Source: Hormiphora californensis (taxonomy: Eukaryota; Ctenophora; Tentaculata; Cydippida; Pleurobrachiidae). Taken from it: a DNA stretch of 64,000 nt. The translations under genes were made by a program, and so were the position numbers. The DNA lies in the NCBI GenBank assembly GCA_020137815.1, contig CM035354.1, positions 5,966,015 through 6,030,014 of the forward strand, written 5' to 3'. Of the stretch, positions 28,697-39,146 are shown piece after piece (the first letter of the stretch is position 1; every line of letters starts with the position of its first letter). Under the pieces are notes generated by a model, which searched no databases, was not told the DNA's origin, and saw only the letters and a list, made by a program, of their open reading frames with translations.

Positions 28697-28834
28697 CATC
28701 CTCACTCTTCATCACGCACCCTCACAAAGATCTCAGAGCTATGTTATGCTTATGCTGAATGCTGCCCCATGGTAGGCAGCTACATCAAGGGGACACAAGA
28801 ATGTTTGAGAGAGAGGGACACCGGACACAGAGAG

Positions 28835-28965
28835 ACAGATACAGAGAGAGAGAGAAGGAGATTTGAGGAAAGGAAAGAGAGAGAGAGAGCGAAGAGAAGG
28901 AGATTGGAGGAAAGGAAAGAGAGAGAGAGAGAAGAGAAGGAGATTGGAGGAAAGAGATTGAACTT
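28835..28965. repeat. tandem GA-rich unit of about 36-42 bp, three copies
   Basis: Copies of AGGAGATTGGAGGAAAGGAA followed by GAGAGAGAGAG, downstream of CatSper1. Non-coding. Confidence 0.8.
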
Positions 28966-29136
28966 CTCTGAGAGTTCTGTAGAGTGTAGACATGCTGAGT
29001 ACAGCTTGAAAGAGTGCATGATTGTCGCGTATATATATTATATACAGCATACCTCTTCTTCCTAAAAAACAGCTTGAGTCAGTTGACCAGTGTGCAGTTC
29101 TCTTCAATATTGAGGCTGCAGGCTAGATGCTGAGAT

Positions 29137-29260
<124 letters not shown>

Positions 29261-29545
29261 TAGTGAGAGAGAGAAAGGTAGTGAGAGAGAGAAGATTGAG
29301 CTGGCGAATTCCGTACTCGCACTTGGCTTTCTGTTTTCTATCATGTGTCTCGTTATGTTATCGTTGCCAATTTCATGTTTAATTACCATAGTTAGCCTAA
29401 AAATATATTTTGTTGTGTTTCTCTCTCTCCCTTGTTCTCTAAGTTTCCCTTCATGTAACTCAGATCCTATTTTGGAACTCCAGAGTACAATTCACTTTTA
29501 TTAATTTCCCCCATCTATTTATTAAAGGGATCGCAAAAGACATGC

Positions 29546-30012
29546 ATGAACGATCCCGTAATGTCCGCCACTAGCCCTCCTACAACCCAGGCCGAGCCCT
29601 CATCATGTGCACCATGCTCTTTTCTTCGATCAGCTATGCTCAGGTTTGCTCTTTCAGGAGTTTCCATTGTTTTTACTGAATTATTATAGGAATGATCATC
29701 TCGTATTATATCCCCATTATATCATTATGATCTGTTTCACGTCTCCCACCTCAGGATATGTCGAGGTAACCAGAATAAAGTTGCAGATGACGGTGCAACG
29801 AAAAAGACTATGGTAAGTATGTTACTCTTTAGTCTTGTTGTTGTTGTTGTTTCTTTTTCGATGGTTTTGAATTTCGATTATTGCTTTTTTGCTGATTGTA
29901 TTATCGGCTCGATTATAGCTTATCATGCTCCTATCATGCTTCTATTTGTAGGTGTTGGCGGAGCCAGTGGTCTTTGGACATAAGATTGTCATTGAACAGC
30001 TAAAACAAGAGG
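29546..30012 (+). CDS. unrecognised gene, first three exons
   Basis: Exon 1 29546-29643 (MNDPVMSATSPPTTQAEPSS, two bases over), exon 2 29755-29812 and exon 3 29952-30012. Acceptors are CTCAG and TTGTAG, donors AG|GTTTGC, ATG|GTAAGT and G|GTGAGT, and phases match at both joins. The 73 visible residues start with a Ser/Thr/Pro-rich stretch, then CAPCSFLRSAMLRICRGNQN, and end VLAEPVVFGHKIVIEQLKQE. I do not recognise the family. The reading frame leaves exon 3 with one base over, so the gene continues to the right. A possible but distant next exon start is at 33133 (after TTTTTGATAG), just before a minisatellite. The exon 1 start is the first good ATG in frame and is not certain. Confidence 0.5.
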
Positions 30013-30039
30013 GTGAGTTTTTTTATAAAGGGATGTGAC

Positions 30040-30520
30040 TCATGTTGTACTTACCCCGTGTGGTACTGTACCACTATAGTGCCATGCCACATTGGATAAG
30101 CCGTAAGGTGTCGAAACGTCCCCTTCTGCTGAATATCCGATAGATCAAAAGGGATGGTAAGAGAAGGTACCCGGTACAGTGTGCGGTGTATAGCAGTGTA
30201 CAGTGCACACACTAAATTGCACTCAAAGTACCAGAGGGGGAGAGAGAGAGAGAGAGAGAGAGAGAACAGTAGCCACGTCATCCGTGGCTATCATTTCCTG
30301 TTTTACAAATCTTTTTTCAAAGCTCCAAATAAGATTATTTAGTGGTCCGGTCTGTCAGCCTAGTATGTGCTATACACACTAAAATCCCTCTAGATCTCTC
30401 TTCTCTAAATCTCTATTGTTTTCTCCCTCTTTTAAGTTTCAATCTTCAATCTATCAAGCGAAGCGAGCTCTTCCTGGTTAAATAATCTCAATTCTACACC
30501 GCGGCAGGGAGGGCATTATA
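30040..30520. repeat. dispersed repeat Ra, intact copy
   Basis: Matches, in the same order, 32505-32740 (GTACTTACCC, TAAGCCGTAAG, GTCGAAACGTCCC, AAAGGGATGGTAAG, then GA repeat) and 34380-34625 (GA repeat, ATTTCCTGTTTTACAAATCT, GCTCCGGTCTGTCAGCCTAG). So 30040-30520 is the uninterrupted version. Confidence 0.85.
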
Positions 30521-30529
30521 GTTGTTTAA

Positions 30530-31020
30530 ATAACAAGAATTATTTGCATTATGTATCCATAATGCTACGTTTCCCTGCCCTCTTCGATTTGCCATTCAAC
30601 TCGCCCAACGAGTAAGCTGTCCGCAAAATGGGGATTTGTGTTTTTCGAATTTTTGAACAAAACGCAGATTTTCAATTTCTCCATTTTCGGAAAATGGAGA
30701 AATTGAAAATTTTTCCCCAATGAAAACGCGCGGCCGATATAAAACAAATTTTGCCGCGCGTTACAGTTTATAGCCGCACGCCCCTCATAAAATTTCAATT
30801 GTTTGCGCGCGCGCATTTTACTCCGCAAGTGTCAGATCGTGCGCGCCACGAGGTTGCCCCTCGCAACGAAAGTGTGACCAAAATGGTCCCTCTACCGATT
30901 AGTTAGTATACCAAAATGTCGTTTTCGAATTCTAACCCTGCTATGCCTTTTTACAAAGTAAAAAGGCATCCGGGTGAATGCCTTCGGCATTCACCCGGGC
31001 AGGGAAAAAATTAAAAGCAG
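30530..31020. repeat. dispersed repeat with CCGGGTG hairpin (copy 2, inverted)
   Basis: Reverse-complement relative of 15019-15450. Hairpin at 30970-30998 (CCGGGTGAATGCC, loop TTC) followed by GGGCAGGGAAAAAA. Contains a GCGC-rich centre. Confidence 0.65.
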
Positions 31021-31414
31021 GGTGGGTAAAAAAGCTCATAACTTTAGATTCGGGGCAAATAATATATATACCCCACTTCTCTGGGACAGAGTCCAAGAAA
31101 ATTCAGTGGCCTAGCTCCGTACAGGCAAGGGAGGGGGGGGGGTGAGCGGAGATTTTTGCCAAAATGATAGGCTACACTCTCGCTCCGCTCGGATTCAAAA
31201 GTAATAACATCTCAATCGATTAAAACATCGTCTTTTTGGCCTAAAAGCTAAAAGTTTCCATCGCTCCGCATATATAGAGTATGAAGTTTGCACTTGAACA
31301 ATAATTATTTCATCATATTTTATTCATAATGCGGTGTTTCCCTGTCACAAATGGATTTAAAATTGATAACTAAGCAGTAAGCTAAAGAACTGGATTTTTT
31401 GATGAATTTTGCAC

Positions 31415-32113
31415 TCAAAAGAGCAATTTTTGGCTCAGTGGTGTTAGCTCTGGGTGTCTAAACGCATGGCCAGCATGTCTCAGGCGTCTCTCTGCTATTT
31501 TGGTGCTGAGAATCGGTAGCTCACCAAACAGCTCGCAGTTGGTCATCATCAGGAGATAATGGTTTTTATTCAGTGCCATCCTGAGCATTCGAGTGTAGGT
31601 CCCGTTTATACTACGCTCTTGGTCTTTAGTAAGCGTCCACGTCTCACAGCCGTACAGCAGAACAGATTCTACACATGCCACAAACAATCGGACCTTTAGC
31701 TCGTCTTTAAGACTTGAGTTCCAGATCTTCTTAAGTTTATGACATGCCACCTATGCAGTATGCTTTACTTTAGCCTTCCTGGTGGTAATGTCCCGAGTGG
31801 AGTCGGCGATCCAACTACCAAGATATTTGAAGTCCTTTACCCTCTTGATACTCTCTCCCGATAGAGATGTTAATTGCCCTGGGTTATCGATGCCCTCTGT
31901 CAGGAACTCTGTCTTGCCAAGGTTACAACGGAGGCCAATTTTTCCACACACGGTTTCCACCTCCTTGAGCAGAGATCCAAGTTGTTCAGTAGAGTCGGCA
32001 AGGAGCGCTAGATCGTCAGCAAACTCCGTATCCGATACCCGTTGAGCCTCAATCGGTCGAGATCTGGTACCCCGTGCTGGTTTGATCGTGAAGCCAGTAT
32101 CCGGGTGTCTCAA
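31415..32113 (-). pseudogene. LINE reverse-transcriptase fragment with an in-frame stop
   Basis: On the minus strand from 32113: RVSDTEFADDLALLADSTEQ contains the RT catalytic FADD motif, then FKYLGSWIADSTRDITTRKA. After a TAG at about 31751 it continues in the same frame with CHKLKKIWNSSLKDELKVRL and LLYGCETWTLTKDQER. These are typical of the RT C-terminal half of non-LTR elements (L2/RTE-like). It is truncated on both sides and interrupted, so inactive. Confidence 0.85.
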
Positions 32114-32504
32114 AATTTATCATATTGTTCTAAATTATCAAAAACTAAAATTTTTCGGGGGCTTCTCCTCATAGCACCCATCGAGGGCTCGGCCCCTGGA
32201 CCCCGTTGGGGGCTGTGCCCCCCAAACCCCCTACTGGGTTTGGAGTATGGCCTTAGCCCCCCCCCCCCTAAAATATCCGGGTCCGACTATTATAGGGTAA
32301 CCCAAATCCTATCCATATTTAACCTTTTAGTTTCTGAAATACGCAATTAATACAGCAGGCCGCTTTGCCTCGTGGACCGAAGTTTACCCCCAGTTTACCC
32401 TAGTCATCCATGTGAGACGATTTTATCGATTTTACGAAAAACATCTAAATTTTTCATGTTAATTATGTTTGTGCGTGTTTGTACGGAATCTGCACTGACC
32501 CTAT

Positions 32505-32700
32505 AATTGTTTCAAGTTCACCAGTGGTACTTACCCAGTGTGGCACGGTACTATTGGTACCATAACATAACACCGCTGGGTAAGCCGTAAGATGTCGAAA
32601 CGTCCCTTTTTTCTGTTCCGCCGAATGTCGTATCAGACGCATCAAAAGGGATGGTAAGAAAGGGTACATATGCTGTGTACTACAGCACTCAACTCAAGTT

Positions 32701-32740
<40 letters not shown>
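32505..32740. repeat. repeat Ra, second copy, left half
   Basis: Homologous to 30040-30265, ending in the GA tract at 32705-32738. The right half is found at 34380. Confidence 0.8.
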
Positions 32741-32745
<5 letters not shown>

Positions 32746-33154
32746 AGTTGGTCCACCTGCCACCACCTCCAATCGGTTTCCCCCGGGCAACGGGGTCAGT
32801 GGTCACACGGAGTACCTTTTCCCCATCCCCTTTTCCCCCTGTTCGATTTCCAGGTCCGTGTGGCCGCGGCTGAGCGTGGCTGTGTATCAGAAATACGGAA
32901 AAAAAATCAGAAAATACAAAATACAAAAACATCTTGGCAAGGCTAGGTGGCCCACAGTGTATCAACGCCAACTACTACGTTCCTACCCCGCCTTCTGCGG
33001 CTTAGGGTTACCCGTGGAACAGGCATCTTCTAGCCAACTGTGGACCCCCAACGCCCCTTTATCCACTAACCCGCTAACCAATACTGTTTTTGTTCTACTG
33101 GCCCCCTAACCCACTTCTTCCATTTTTGATAGGGTTCTACATCGGAGATGATTC

Positions 33155-33965
33155 TTTGGAGCGGGGTGGCTGTCCTCTCTGGAGCGGGGTCAGCTGTCCT
33201 TACTGGAGCGGGGTCAGCTGTCCTCTCTGGAACGGGGTGACTGTCCTCTCTGGAGCGGGGTCAGCTGTCTTTACTGGAGCGGGGTCAGCTGTCCTTACTG
33301 GAGCGGGGTCAGCTGTCCTCTCTGGAACGGGGTGGCTGTCCTCTCTGGGGCGGGGTCAGCTGTCTTTACTGGAGCGGGGTCAGCTGTCTTTACTGGAGCG
33401 GGGTCAGCTGTCCTTACTGGAGCGGGGTCAGCTGTCTTCTCTGGGGCGGGGTGGCTGTCTTCTCTGGAACGGGGTCAGCTGGCTTTTCTGGAACGGGGTC
33501 AGCTGGCTTCTCTGGAACGGGGTCAGCTGGCTTCTCTGGAGCGGGGTCAGCTGTCCTTACTGGAGCGGGGTCAGCTGTCCTCTCTGGAACGGGGTGACTG
33601 TCCTCTCTGGAGCGGGGTCAGCTGTCTTTAATGGAACGGGGTCAGCTGTCCTTACTGGAGCGGGGTCGGCTGTCCTCTCTGGAACGGGGTGGCTGTCCTC
33701 TCTGGAACGGGGTCAGCTGTCTTTACTGGAACGGGGTCAGCTGTCTTTACTGGAACGGGGTCAGCTGTCCTTACTGGAGCGGGGTCAGCTGTCTTCTCTG
33801 GAACGGGGTGGCTGTCTTCTCTGGAACGGGGTCAGCTGGCTTCTCTGGAACGGGGTCAGCTGGCTTCTCTGGAACGGGGTCAGCTGGCTTCTCTGGAACG
33901 GGGTCGGCTGTCTTCTCTGGAACGGGGTCAGCTGGCTTCTCTGGAACGGGCTGGCTGTCCTCTCT
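33155..33965. repeat. 23/24-bp minisatellite, about 34 copies
   Basis: Units such as GGAGCGGGGTCAGCTGTCCT plus TACT or CTCT (24 bp), with 23-bp variants lacking a base (GGGGTGACTGTCC). Mixed 23- and 24-bp units keep several frames open for a long way. Those frames (Trp/Gly/Ser-rich) are by-products, though the array could start within an exon at 33133. Confidence 0.95.
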
Positions 33966-34379
33966 GACTCGTCATGTAATCATCATCCATTTGTATTAAT
34001 TTATTATTTTTTTCGCTCGAACCCGTTCCTGCTTGTTTTAGGCTGCCTTAGATTCAGACGGTTTGCTTCTTCAGTTCCTGATAAGTTGTCTCTTCTTAGA
34101 ATTCATTGTAGCAGATTGGGCTTCTTTGCAGATAGTTTAGGAGGTCTTGTGCTCCGTCACCATGAGCTTTAATCCCACTTTACTTCCCCCTTTTTAATAT
34201 CATCCCCTTTACTTAACCCATATGAACATTGTTAAATTTACCCGTATGTACATTGTTCTACCTACCCTACCTTTACTCCGCAGGCCCTCCGGGCCCTCAG
34301 ATCCAACAGGATCCGGGTCCGGGGGATTTAACCCTGCTCTCGCATGGGGCCTCACGGCCCCATGTGGGAGTGGTGCGTG

Positions 34380-34625
34380 TAGTGGACCGAGAGAGAGAGA
34401 GAGAGAGGGGGTAGCATCATTTCCTGTTTTACAAATCTTTTGCTCCAAATACAATTATTTAGTGCAGTGCTCCGGTCTGTCAGCCTAGTAAAAAACACTC
34501 TAAATCTCTCTTCTCTAAATCTCTCTTGTTTTCTCTCTCTTCTTTTCTCTCTCTTCTTTTCTCTCTCTTCTTTTCTCTATCTTTCAATCTATTCTACTCC
34601 GTTGGCCGTTGGGAGGGCATCATAA
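34380..34625. repeat. repeat Ra, second copy, right half
   Basis: Matches 30250-30520 after the GA run. Ends GGGAGGGCATCATAA like GGGAGGGCATTATAG at 30507. Confidence 0.8.
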
Positions 34626-34746
34626 TTTGAGCTCAATGGTGAATAAAGAGGGCCAGATGGGTGGGTTAACATAATATTATGAACATCCAAACTGGGTATC
34701 CAGCCTGATGACCGTTACGGCATGTCGACTTGACCCCCCCCCCCCC

Positions 34747-34777
34747 CCCCCATGGAGTTGAGGATCATCCCCACCAC
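34747..34777. repeat. orphan piece of the His-rich gene repeat next to poly-C
   Basis: 31 bp containing CATGGAGTTGAGGATCATCC, identical to the junction of the 63-bp units at 36807-38690. It lies directly after a run of about 18 C, 2 kb upstream of the gene. Confidence 0.85.
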
Positions 34778-34937
34778 ATGCCCAAAATGTCCCTAATAAG
34801 CTTAGAAATGGCCCATTGTCACTGAAAAAGGTCCCCGAAAATTGCGGAAAAAAGTAATTTTTTGAAGTTTGCGATGCATTTTATTTCCCTTTTATTTAAA
34901 AGTCCACTTTTAAAGTTGCTTGCGGATGCCCGACTTA

Positions 34938-35765
34938 GGGTGTGCTATTTCAAATTTTTTTCGACTAGGCCATTCAGTATCTAGCTAATGTGAAACTATG
35001 GACAATTCTCTATCACATCAGCAAAACAGAATCGAGATAGTGTTTGTCAGTTACGTTGGCATCGCGATTTAAAAAGTGTAGTTTTTAACCGAAAAATGGT
35101 AAAAACAGGGAAATATGTGTGGTTTTCACCAGTTTTTGACATGTTCTTGATATCAACTTTTTATGTTCAGGATCGTGTTCAGCACCTCGAAACTGACAAG
35201 AATTGATATGCATCATTAAATGATGCTAAAGTTCATTTTTGACCTAAAAATGTTCATTTTTGACCTAAAAATGTTCATTTTTGACAAAAAATGTTCATTT
35301 TGGACATGTTCTTAAATTTTGAGAGCTTTTTCATGAACGGGATCGTGTTCCGCAGGCCAAAATTAGTCGATTACCACCGAAATTTGCTTTCCACCAAGAA
35401 AAAACTTTAAAAAAATTAAAATTCGTCCCCACGATTCTGCAAGTTGGTAAAATTAGCAAGAAAAAAGGGAAAAAATTTTTATTTTTGTTCATAAAGTGGA
35501 TATCTGAAGACTCAAACTGAAAGTAACAGTTGTATAAGTTGTCACGAGACGATTTATATGTGTGTTTTGTTCGAAATCACGCCCTAAAACAGACTTTTTG
35601 AAATGAATATGCCCATATATGGGCATAGCTCGTGCCAACGTAATTGGGCCATGGTAGAGCCAAAACTTTGTGATAAAATGTTTTAGAATGATCGTAGGAG
35701 CTCATTTAACCCGATACCAAGTGAAATTTTGAATTAAATTAACCATTTGAAAAAATAGCACACCC
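34938..35765. mobile_element. 828-bp AT-rich element with short terminal inverted repeats
   Basis: The left end GGGTGTGCTATTTCAAAT matches the reverse complement of the right end (35745-35765) over GGGTGTGCTATTT, then CAAAT after a 3-nt offset. The interior has degenerate internal repeats (TTTTGACCTAAAAATGTTCA) and no ORF. No clear target duplication. Confidence 0.6.
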
Positions 35766-35814
35766 GTACACATGGTTACCACTTCGTGTCATTCTTCCCG
35801 GAAACTTCATTGCA

Positions 35815-36040
35815 GAACAACTCCAAGTTACAAGCAGAGGCAAAACGTTACCTTGTTCTAGACCAAACTAAACTCAAGACAAACTCAAAGGCATAATGTT
35901 ACCTTGTTCCAGAACAAACTAGCTCAAGACACTCTCAAAGGAAAAACGTTACCTAGTTCCAGATTAAACCAAACTCAAGACTCTCTCAAAGGCAAAACGT
36001 TACCTTGTTCCAGAACAAACCCAACTCGACAGACTCTATG
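35815..36040. repeat. tandem repeat, about 56 bp x 4
   Basis: Four imperfect copies of CAAAGGCAAAACGTTACCTT plus GTTCCAGAACAAACTCAAGAC-like sequence. Confidence 0.85.
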
Positions 36041-36751
36041 ACTGATGCCATAGGTTCCCCCATTTCACCGAAGTTGAGAAAGGGGGGAGCTTAGCGCCAT
36101 AGTTACCCATACCCGGGTGGTATGTGGTTTGCTCAGCGTGTGGCTAAGTGACCCAAAATATAAAAAAAACGAACCAATTATCGCTGTACTACCATTTTCA
36201 TGGTAACGGCCATAGCATTTAAAGTGAGAGTAGACCTCGGGGGTGTGGGCCGGGTTGTACCGACTGGGTAATCTGGGTGGGTATCCTGGGGAGATCCCTA
36301 ACACAGAATTCGGCAAAATTTAGGCTGAATTACGCCTTTTATTATAGGCCCGACCTATGCACAAGGCGTAATTCTACGGTGTAATTCTGCCCATGGCACA
36401 AGGCCCAAGGGTGTAAAACCTAAACACGCACACGTCACACACATACACATACACAGCAGTGATATTGCTCCAAGTTGTATGCGAGTCCAGTACTAGCACA
36501 ATGACAGTTTTCAAAGGGAGACTATTACACAACCGTGTTTAATATAAACTGAGGTAAAACACCACCCCAACCACCGAGGAGCATATTGAACAGTGCTCTA
36601 GTTGCATACGTTATAATATGCAGCTTTCAACTCTTAGTATCCCGGGTCGTTGTAGTTGCAAGCCATATTGAGAAAAGTTTCATTGAATTGTATAAGATTG
36701 TTACTTTCATATTATATTGCTAACGTCAAATATATTTCCCCTAGTTAAAAG

Positions 36752-38710
36752 ATGAAGTTTTTTGTGTTGGTGGCATTAGCCATGGCCGTTGTAATGGCGG
36801 CTGCAGTTGAGGATCATCCCCACCACCGCCACCCCCACCGCCGACATCCCCATGGCCCTCCCCATGGAGTTGAGGATCATCCCCACCACCGCCACCCCCA
36901 CCGCCGACATCCCCATGGCCCTCCCCATGGAGTTGAGGATCATCCCCACCACCGCCACCCCCACCGCCGACATCCCCATGGCCCTCCCCATGGAGTTGAG
37001 GATCATCCCCACCACCGCCACCCCCACCGCCGACATCCCCATGGCCCTCCCCATGGAGTTGAGGATCATCCCCACCACCGCCACCCCCACCGCCGACATC
37101 CCCATGGCCCTCCCCATGGAGTTGAGGATCATCCCCACCACCGCCACCCCCACCGCCGACATCCCCATGGCCCTCCCCATGGAGTTGAGGATCATCCCCA
37201 CCACCGCCACCCCCACCGCCGACATCCCCATGGCCCTCCCCATGGAGTTGAGGATCATCCCCACCACCGCCACCCCCACCGCCGACATCCCCATGGCCCT
37301 CCCCATGGAGTTGAGGATCATCCCCACCACCGCCACCCCCACCGCCGACATCCCCATGGCCCTCCCCATGGAGTTGAGGATCATCCCCACCACCGCCACC
37401 CCCACCGCCGACATCCCCATGGCCCTCCCCATGGAGTTGAGGATCATCCCCACCACCGCCACCCCCACCGCCGACATCCCCATGGCCCTCCCCATGGAGT
37501 TGAGGATCATCCCCACCACCGCCACCCCCACCGCCGACATCCCCATGGCCCTCCCCATGGAGTTGAGGATCATCCCCACCACCGCCACCCCCACCGCCGA
37601 CATCCCCATGGCCCTCCCCATGGAGTTGAGGATCATCCCCACCACCGCCACCCCCACCGCCGACATCCCCATGGCCCTCCCCATGGAGTTGAGGATCATC
37701 CCCACCACCGCCACCCCCACCGCCGACATCCCCATGGCCCTCCCCATGGAGTTGAGGATCATCCCCACCACCGCCACCCCCACCGCCGACATCCCCATGG
37801 CCCTCCCCATGGAGTTGAGGATCATCCCCACCACCGCCACCCCCACCGCCGACATCCCCATGGCCCTCCCCATGGAGTTGAGGATCATCCCCACCACCGC
37901 CACCCCCACCGCCGACATCCCCATGGCCCTCCCCATGGAGTTGAGGATCATCCCCACCACCGCCACCCCCACCGCCGACATCCCCATGGCCCTCCCCATG
38001 GAGTTGAGGATCATCCCCACCACCGCCACCCCCACCGCCGACATCCCCATGGCCCTCCCCATGGAGTTGAGGATCATCCCCACCACCGCCACCCCCACCG
38101 CCGACATCCCCATGGCCCTCCCCATGGAGTTGAGGATCATCCCCACCACCGCCACCCCCACCGCCGACATCCCCATGGCCCTCCCCATGGAGTTGAGGAT
38201 CATCCCCACCACCGCCACCCCCACCGCCGACATCCCCATGGCCCTCCCCATGGAGTTGAGGATCATCCCCACCATCGCCACCCCCACCGCCGACATCCCC
38301 ATGGCCCTCCCCATGGAGTTGAGGATCATCCCCACCACCGCCACCCCCACCGCCGACATCCCCATGGCCCTCCCCATGGAGTTGAGGATCATCCCCACCA
38401 CCGCCACCCCCACCGCCGACATCCCCATGGCCCTCCCCATGGAGTTGAGGATCATCCCCACCACCGCCACCCCCACCGCCGACATCCCCATGGCCCTCCC
38501 CATGGAGTTGAGGATCATCCCCACCACCGCCACCCCCACCGCCGACATCCCCATGGCCCTCCCCATGGAGTTGAGGATCATCCCCACCACCGCCACCCCC
38601 ACCGCCGACATCCCCATGGCCCTCCCCATGGAGTTGAGGATCATCCCCACCACCGCCACCCCCACCGCCGACATCCCCATGGCCCTCCCCATGGATTGGA
38701 AATCGAATAA
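36752..38710 (+). CDS. secreted His/Pro/Arg-rich protein of 30 tandem 21-residue repeats
   Basis: Single open exon, 652 aa. Residues 1-18 (MKFFVLVALAMAVVMAAA) are a signal peptide. Then come exactly 30 copies of a 21-residue unit starting VEDHPHHRHPHRRHPHG, and a tail LEIE before TAA. Each unit has 8 His, 5 Pro and 3 Arg, so mature protein is about 38% His. The only base difference I noticed among copies is synonymous (CAC to CAT near 38276). Such composition suggests Zn2+/Cu2+/Ni2+ binding or pH-dependent adhesion, as in the HHPHG region of histidine-rich glycoprotein. That is analogy, not homology, and I know no matching family. All three forward frames and one reverse frame are open because the unit is 63 bp without stops; the signal peptide identifies the real frame. 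AATAAA overlaps the stop codon. CCCCTAG just upstream may be an acceptor, so a 5' UTR intron is possible. Confidence 0.85.
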   Translation: MKFFVLVALAMAVVMAAAVEDHPHHRHPHRRHPHGPPHGVEDHPHHRHPHRRHPHGPPHGVEDHPHHRHPHRRHPHGPPHGVEDHPHHRHPHRRHPHGPPHGVEDHPHHRHPHRRHPHGPPHGVEDHPHHRHPHRRHPHGPPHGVEDHPHHRHPHRRHPHGPPHGVEDHPHHRHPHRRHPHGPPHGVEDHPHHRHPHRRHPHGPPHGVEDHPHHRHPHRRHPHGPPHGVEDHPHHRHPHRRHPHGPPHGVEDHPHHRHPHRRHPHGPPHGVEDHPHHRHPHRRHPHGPPHGVEDHPHHRHPHRRHPHGPPHGVEDHPHHRHPHRRHPHGPPHGVEDHPHHRHPHRRHPHGPPHGVEDHPHHRHPHRRHPHGPPHGVEDHPHHRHPHRRHPHGPPHGVEDHPHHRHPHRRHPHGPPHGVEDHPHHRHPHRRHPHGPPHGVEDHPHHRHPHRRHPHGPPHGVEDHPHHRHPHRRHPHGPPHGVEDHPHHRHPHRRHPHGPPHGVEDHPHHRHPHRRHPHGPPHGVEDHPHHRHPHRRHPHGPPHGVEDHPHHRHPHRRHPHGPPHGVEDHPHHRHPHRRHPHGPPHGVEDHPHHRHPHRRHPHGPPHGVEDHPHHRHPHRRHPHGPPHGVEDHPHHRHPHRRHPHGPPHGLEIE

Positions 38711-38812
38711 ACGACCTGTGTTATACAGACATCCCCATGGCCCCCGTGGAGTTGAGGATCATTGGAAAGGATTGGAAATCGAATAAACGACCTGTGTTAT
38801 ACAGACAAACAC
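38690..38812. repeat. duplicated gene tail after the His-rich array
   Basis: GGATTGGAAATCGAATAAAC and the following CGACCTGTGTTATACAGAC occur at 38695 and again at 38769, with a partial repeat unit (CCGTGGAGTTGAGGATCATT) between. The 3' end including stop and AATAAA has been duplicated. Confidence 0.9.
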
Positions 38813-39058
38813 TGTTATACACTACAGCATTTACAAAAAAGTTGTGTCATTCTTTGTTCTACAGATTTTTAAATACAAATAGCCATCAAAACAAACACAA
38901 TACACATCATAGTCAGAATAATCCACTTTAGTTCAATGCAATTGGACCAGACATGGAAGTGACGAACCACCATAAAAAGACTAAAATATGTCTTATGTCT
39001 CTCTTGACTCTTATCTTACTATATCTAATGCAAATTTGCACGGAAATGTGACACTCTA

Positions 39059-39146
39059 CCGTCAATGTGACGACGTGATCCGTCAGTGTGACGATGTGAT
39101 CCGTCAAGGTGACGACGTGATCCGTCAATGTGACGATGTGATTCGT
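39059..39146. repeat. 21-bp tandem repeat x 4
   Basis: Copies of GTCAATGTGACGACGTGATC plus C, with small variants. Confidence 0.9.

Noticed and set aside
33090-34172. 360-codon open frame rich in Trp, Gly and Ser
   Set aside because: It follows the 23/24-bp minisatellite, and similar frames are open in parallel. No signal or domain is seen. Only its first few codons might be exon.
36776-38786. Antisense and second-frame proteins across the His-rich array
   Set aside because: They are consequences of a 63-bp repeat without stops; only the forward frame from 36752 has a signal peptide.
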